From contig JAHEXO010000099.1 in the NCBI GenBank assembly GCA_023252065.1, positions 1-7,282 on the forward strand: a stretch of 7,282 nt of DNA. The letters run 5' to 3'. Both the position numbers and the translations under genes were made by a program. Source of the stretch: Nocardioides sp. Lineage in GTDB: Bacteria; Actinomycetota; Actinomycetes; Propionibacteriales; Nocardioidaceae. The notes beneath the pieces are model-generated. The model saw only the letters and a list, made by a program, of their open reading frames with translations. It made no database searches and was not told where the DNA came from. Position 1 is the first letter of the stretch. Every line of letters begins with the position of its first letter. Positions 4,654 through 7,282 of the stretch are shown here, one piece after another.

Positions 4654-5373
4654 ATGGAGCGTTTCGTCGACCAGGACCTGACAGGTGCGGAGTTCCGCGA
4701 GTGCCTGATGAGCAACACCCGCCTGATCGGGGTGGTGATGCAGGACGCCGAGATCGACGGGCTGGTGACCGACCTGGTCGTCAACGGCGTCGCGGTGATG
4801 CCCTACGTCGAGGCCGAGCTCGACCGCCGCCACCCGGTGCGCGTGCTGATCCGTTCCGACGACCCCGACGACCTCCGCGAGGCGCACCGCCGGCTGGTGG
4901 CCGACTGGGCGGGCACCGTGGAGCGGATGCGGGCCACGCCCGGCATCGAGCACCGCAGCGCCCACGACGAGTGGTCGGCCGTGGAGACCCTGCGCCTCCT
5001 GGTCTTCGTCCACGACTCCTGGTTCCGGCGCTGTGTGCTCGGCTCCACCGCGCTGTTCACGCCCATGGGGCTGGGGATCGAGACCGTCCCCGACCGCGAG
5101 GAGCAGGGCCTCGACCTGACCGCCGAGCCCACGCTCGACGACGTGGTCGGCGTTCGCGCCGAGCAGGCCGCCGAGCTCGCGGCCTGGCTGGCCGACGTCA
5201 CCCCGGAACGCCTCGCCCAGCAGGCTCCCGTGCCCGACGACGGCCGCTGGCCGCCCTACGCCGCCGGCCGCAGCGTGCGGCAGTGCCTCGGCACCGTGCT
5301 CAACGAGGAGCAGGAGCACCACGGGTTCTGCGTCCGCGACCTGACGATCCTGGAGGCTTCGCGCGCTGGATAG
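4654..5373 (+). CDS. DinB-family protein with N-terminal pentapeptide-like repeats
   Basis: A 239-residue protein in two parts. Residues 5-38 show five-residue periodicity with hydrophobic centres at L9, F14, M19, L24, M29 and I34, a short degenerate pentapeptide-repeat coil. From about 70 to the end is a DinB-like four-helix bundle, with HDEWSAVETLRLLVFVHDSWFRR at 104-126 and NEEQEHHGFCVRDL at 217-230. DinB/YfiT-type proteins usually bind a divalent metal with three histidines and include thiol transferases and many enzymes of unknown role. This pentapeptide-DinB combination recurs in actinobacteria, as far as I recall, without a known function. Ligand positions look altered: E219 rather than histidine precedes H223, and L115 sits in the ETLR-x-L segment. 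Its TAG stop is the start of the next gene's putative -10. The two genes are 9 bp apart and could also be cotranscribed. Confidence 0.78.
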   Translation: MERFVDQDLTGAEFRECLMSNTRLIGVVMQDAEIDGLVTDLVVNGVAVMPYVEAELDRRHPVRVLIRSDDPDDLREAHRRLVADWAGTVERMRATPGIEHRSAHDEWSAVETLRLLVFVHDSWFRRCVLGSTALFTPMGLGIETVPDREEQGLDLTAEPTLDDVVGVRAEQAAELAAWLADVTPERLAQQAPVPDDGRWPPYAAGRSVRQCLGTVLNEEQEHHGFCVRDLTILEASRAG

Positions 5374-5376
5374 TGT
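5371..5376 (+). promoter_or_regulatory. -10 element of the aldo/keto reductase gene (leaderless)
   Basis: TAGTGT is followed by CGATCT and GTG 5383. The hexamer's first three bases are the stop codon of the preceding DinB gene. Confidence 0.45.
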
Positions 5377-5382
5377 CGATCT

Positions 5383-6330
5383 GTGAACGACATGACCTAC
5401 CGCCCACTGGGCGACTCGGGCCTGATGGTGAGTGCGCTCGGCATCGGCTGCAACGCGTTCGGACGTCGCGTCGATCTCGACGGGGTGAAGGAGATCCTCG
5501 ACGCCGCGCAGGACGTCGGCGTCACGCTGCTCGACACCGCCGACGTGTACGGCGGGGGCGGGGCCAGCGAGGAGATGATCGGCGAGGCGCTCCGCGGCCG
5601 CCGCGACGAGTTCGTGCTGGCCACCAAGTTCGGCATGGACATGGGCGGTGCCAACGGCGAGGACCACGGCGTCCGCGGGTCCCGCCACTACGTCAGGCGG
5701 GCCGTCGAGGCATCCCTGCGCCGCCTGCGCGTCGACCACCTCGACCTCTACCAGCTCCACGAGCCCGACGAGGTCACGCCGATGGAGGAGACCCTCTCGG
5801 CGCTGACCGACCTGGTCCGCGAGGGCAAGGTCCGCTACGTCGGGTGCTCGAACTTCGAGGGCTGGCGCATCGCCGACGCCGACTGGACGGCGCGCACGGC
5901 CGGGCTGGAGCGCTTCGTCTCGGTGCAGAACCGCTACTCCCTGCTCCACCGCGACCTCGAGACTGAGGTCGCGCCGGCGGCCGAGCAGTTCGGGCTGGGG
6001 ATCCTGCCCTACTTCCCCCTGGAGTTCGGCCTGCTCACCGGCAAGTACCGCCGTGGCCAGGAGGCGCCCGCCGGCTCCCGGGCCGCCACGGCGCCTTCGC
6101 CCTGGCTCGAGCACGCCGACTGGGACCGGATCGAGGCGCTGACCAGGTTCGCCGAGGCCCGCGACCTCTCGCTGCTCGACGTGGCGGTCGCCGGCCTCGC
6201 CGCCCAGCCGGCGGTGACCTCGGTGATCGCCGGCGCCACGCGCGGCGACCAGGTCCGCGGCAACGCGGCGGCCCTGCGGTGGGAGCCCGACCAGGCCGAC
6301 CTGGTCGATCTCGACCTGATCACCCGCTGA
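5383..6330 (+). CDS. Aldo/keto reductase
   Basis: A 315-residue (alpha/beta)8-barrel oxidoreductase that should use NADPH to reduce aldehydes or ketones in the cytosol. The N-terminus, YRPLGDSGLMVSALGIGCNAFG, is typical. The catalytic tetrad is all visible: D51 and Y56 in LLDTADVYGGG, K82 in LATKFG, and H126 in LDLYQLHEPD. Later marks are REGKVRYVGCSNFEGW, SVQNRYSLLHRDLE, a PYFPLEFGLLTGKYRRG segment, and the C-terminal cofactor loop SVIAGATRGDQVRGNAAA. Length is normal for the family that includes YajO/Tas-like and Kv-beta-like reductases. The natural substrate cannot be told. GTG 5383 is chosen over ATG 5392 because TAGTGT lies 6 nt upstream and there is no ribosome site before either start. 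The first 11 bases match those of the transketolase gene start. Confidence 0.92.
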   Translation: MNDMTYRPLGDSGLMVSALGIGCNAFGRRVDLDGVKEILDAAQDVGVTLLDTADVYGGGGASEEMIGEALRGRRDEFVLATKFGMDMGGANGEDHGVRGSRHYVRRAVEASLRRLRVDHLDLYQLHEPDEVTPMEETLSALTDLVREGKVRYVGCSNFEGWRIADADWTARTAGLERFVSVQNRYSLLHRDLETEVAPAAEQFGLGILPYFPLEFGLLTGKYRRGQEAPAGSRAATAPSPWLEHADWDRIEALTRFAEARDLSLLDVAVAGLAAQPAVTSVIAGATRGDQVRGNAAALRWEPDQADLVDLDLITR

Positions 6331-6388
6331 GCCGGCCGCCCCACCGGGTCCGGCAGCGGGTCCACCATCGCCTAGGCCATCTGAAGAA

Positions 6389-6419
6389 TTGTGCAAGTGG
6401 TCCGATCGTCAGGTAGAAA
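6389..6419 (+). promoter_or_regulatory. Possible promoter/operator region of arsR-sulP
   Basis: This lies within the 136-bp gap before arsR. TTGTGC (6389-6394) and TAGAAA (6414-6419) could be -35 and -10, 19 bp apart, placing the transcript start about 40 nt before GTG 6467. TTG-TG-CAA at 6389-6396 is a small palindrome, and GGTCC (6399-6403) and GGACC (6420-6424) are inverted arms around the spacer; either could be an operator for the ArsR protein. All are weak signals. No terminator with a T-run is seen for the upstream reductase. Confidence 0.3.
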
Positions 6420-6456
6420 GGACCAGGCGCCACCCGAGCGGTGCCGACGACGAGAC

Positions 6457-6462
6457 GAGGAG
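6457..6462 (+). promoter_or_regulatory. Ribosome-binding site deciding the arsR start
   Basis: GAGGAG lies 4 nt before GTG 6467. It is the only clear Shine-Dalgarno sequence near this gene and excludes the longer frame that stays open back to TTG 6389, whose extra residues (KWSDRQVERTRRHP) do not resemble ArsR proteins. Confidence 0.65.
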
Positions 6463-6466
6463 ACCC

Positions 6467-6802
6467 GTGGCGATACCCCTCTACCGGGCGAAGGCGGAGT
6501 TCTTCAAGACGCTCGGGCACCCCGCCCGGATCCGGATCCTCGAGCTGCTCTCCGAGCGCGACTACGCCGTCCACGAGCTCCTCGACGAGATCGCGATCGA
6601 GCCGAGCAACCTCTCCCAGCAGCTCGGCGTGCTGCGGCGCACCTCGTTGGTCGTCTCCTACCGCGACGGCGCCGAGGTCATGTACTCCGTGAGCGTCCCG
6701 GAGGTCCGCGACCTCCTGCTCGCCGCACGACGCATCCTGTCCGGGATCATCGCCGTCCAGGGGGAGATGGAGTCCGAGCTGACCCGACCGGTGCAGTCGT
6801 GA
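6467..6802 (+). CDS. ArsR-family winged-helix transcriptional regulator, cysteine-free
   Basis: A 111-residue protein, normal ArsR length. The winged helix runs from FFKTLGHPARIRILELL (12-28), through the helix-turn-helix with recognition helix PSNLSQQLGVLRR (46-58), to the wing LVVSYRDGAEVMYSV (61-75). A C-terminal helix (about 80-105) should form the dimer. There is no cysteine at all: the place of the ELCVCDL metal-binding motif is taken by YAVHELLDEI (33-42), so thiolate sensing of arsenite or cadmium is excluded. Other ArsR-family members sense through histidine/aspartate sites, redox or small ligands. Its stop overlaps the start of a SulP transporter (GTGA), so it most likely represses or autoregulates that operon. 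Confidence 0.87.
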   Translation: MAIPLYRAKAEFFKTLGHPARIRILELLSERDYAVHELLDEIAIEPSNLSQQLGVLRRTSLVVSYRDGAEVMYSVSVPEVRDLLLAARRILSGIIAVQGEMESELTRPVQS

Positions 6803-7282
6803 GCGTCGCGCAGGGCGCTCCGCCCGGTCCGGGCGTCACGAGCGACGGCGTGGTTGCTCGCGTCGTCCGCCTCCTGCCGCGCCGCTCCGACTGGACGCAC
6901 GTCAACGCCGGGCGCGACCTGGTCGCCGGGGTGATGGTCGGGCTGGTGGCCCTGCCCCTGGCTCTCGGCTTCGGTGCGAGCTCCGGCATGGGAGCCGCCG
7001 CCGGGCTGACGACCGCGATCGTGGCGGGTGCGCTGGCCGCGGTCTTCGGCGGCAGCCGGGTCCAGGTCAGCGGTCCGACCGGGGCGATGACGGTGGTCCT
7101 CGTCCCCATCATCGCGGCGTACGGCGCTCAAGGCGTGCTGGTCGTCGGGCTCCTCGCCGGCGTGATCCTGCTGGGTCTGGGCTACGCCGGCGCCGGCCGG
7201 TTCATCCGGTTCGTACCGATCCCCGTCGTGGAGGGCTTCACCGTCGGGATCGGCGTGATCATCGCCCTCCAGCAGGTGCCGG
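6799..7282 (+). CDS. SulP-family inorganic anion transporter, N-terminal part (runs off the right edge)
   Basis: GTG 6799 overlaps the arsR stop (GTGA), and 161 codons run to the window edge. After a short basic, cytoplasmic N-terminus (1-35, with RRSDW), the NAGRDLVAGVMVGLVALPLALGFG region (36-59) is the first SulP transmembrane hairpin. GGSRVQVSGPTGAMTVVL (84-101) carries the SulP signature VSGPTGA at the half-helix that lines the anion site. Two more hydrophobic stretches follow at about 99-128, and FIRFVPIPVVEGFTVGIGV is the next conserved block. Family members move sulfate, bicarbonate, dicarboxylates or other anions, and this fragment cannot distinguish among them. A C-terminal STAS domain, usual in the family, would lie outside the window. 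There is no ribosome site, so translation is probably coupled to arsR. Confidence 0.9.
   Translation, partial: MSVAQGAPPGPGVTSDGVVARVVRLLPRRSDWTHVNAGRDLVAGVMVGLVALPLALGFGASSGMGAAAGLTTAIVAGALAAVFGGSRVQVSGPTGAMTVVLVPIIAAYGAQGVLVVGLLAGVILLGLGYAGAGRFIRFVPIPVVEGFTVGIGVIIALQQVP

Noticed and set aside
6331..6355. GCCGG/CCGGC inverted arms after the aldo/keto reductase as a terminator
   Set aside because: The loop is long (about 14 nt), the arms are only 5 bp, and no T-run follows. Such arms are frequent by chance at this GC content.
4615..6396. 593-codon open frame on the minus strand opposite DinB and the aldo/keto reductase
   Set aside because: It is a shadow of two well-recognised plus-strand genes. 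Its composition (rich in G, H, R, V, A, D with no domain) is what antisense frames of high-GC genes look like.
6389..6466. N-terminal extension of the ArsR protein from TTG 6389
   Set aside because: GAGGAG before GTG 6467 and the normal ArsR length support the shorter protein; the extension looks like untranslated promoter DNA.
1..7282. CRISPR arrays, transposases, inverted terminal repeats, riboswitches, toxin-antitoxin pairs or a defence system
   Set aside because: I looked on both strands and saw no regularly spaced repeats, no recombinase or nuclease motifs, and no conserved riboswitch core. The window is ordinary chromosome apart from the points listed.

Overview
The window is very GC-rich and its codons almost all end in G or C. 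GTG starts are common, genes are tightly packed, and several proteins have actinobacterial look-alikes (a DUF4032 protein, a short SoxR, a pentapeptide-DinB protein). This points to a high-GC actinobacterium. Nocardioides or a relative is my best guess, but it is an inference from style and gene content, not a proven assignment. It looks like ordinary chromosome: no transposase, integrase, CRISPR array or phage gene is visible.

Layout, left to right. (1) 1-686, minus strand: the first 73 codons of a DUF4032 protein, and upstream of it soxR with a complete [2Fe-2S] cysteine motif. (2) 687-733: a compact divergent promoter with a SoxR-box-like operator. (3) 734-2307, plus strand: a two-gene split transketolase, the second gene overlapping the first by ATGA. 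(4) 2360-2432: tRNA-Thr(TGT), followed by a 15-bp tandem duplication of its 3' end. (5) 2451-4602, minus strand: a small one-helix membrane protein, a class I SAM-dependent methyltransferase, and a PdxY-type pyridoxal kinase 22 bp upstream of the methyltransferase. (6) 4654-6330, plus strand: a pentapeptide-DinB protein and an aldo/keto reductase. (7) 6467-7282, plus strand: a cysteine-free ArsR-family regulator overlapping the start of a SulP anion transporter that runs off the window.

Two threads tie the window together. First, the soxR/transketolase intergenic region can be aligned without gaps to the E. coli soxS promoter layout (a -35, a 19-bp spacer holding the operator, a -10). This suggests that redox stress sensed by SoxR switches on a transketolase-like enzyme. 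Second, eight of the eleven protein genes have a -10-like hexamer exactly 6 or 7 nt before the chosen start codon, the signature of leaderless transcription. The three exceptions are the two overlap-coupled genes and arsR, which has a GAGGAG ribosome-binding site. No large gene-free stretch exists; the longest gap is 136 bp, before arsR.
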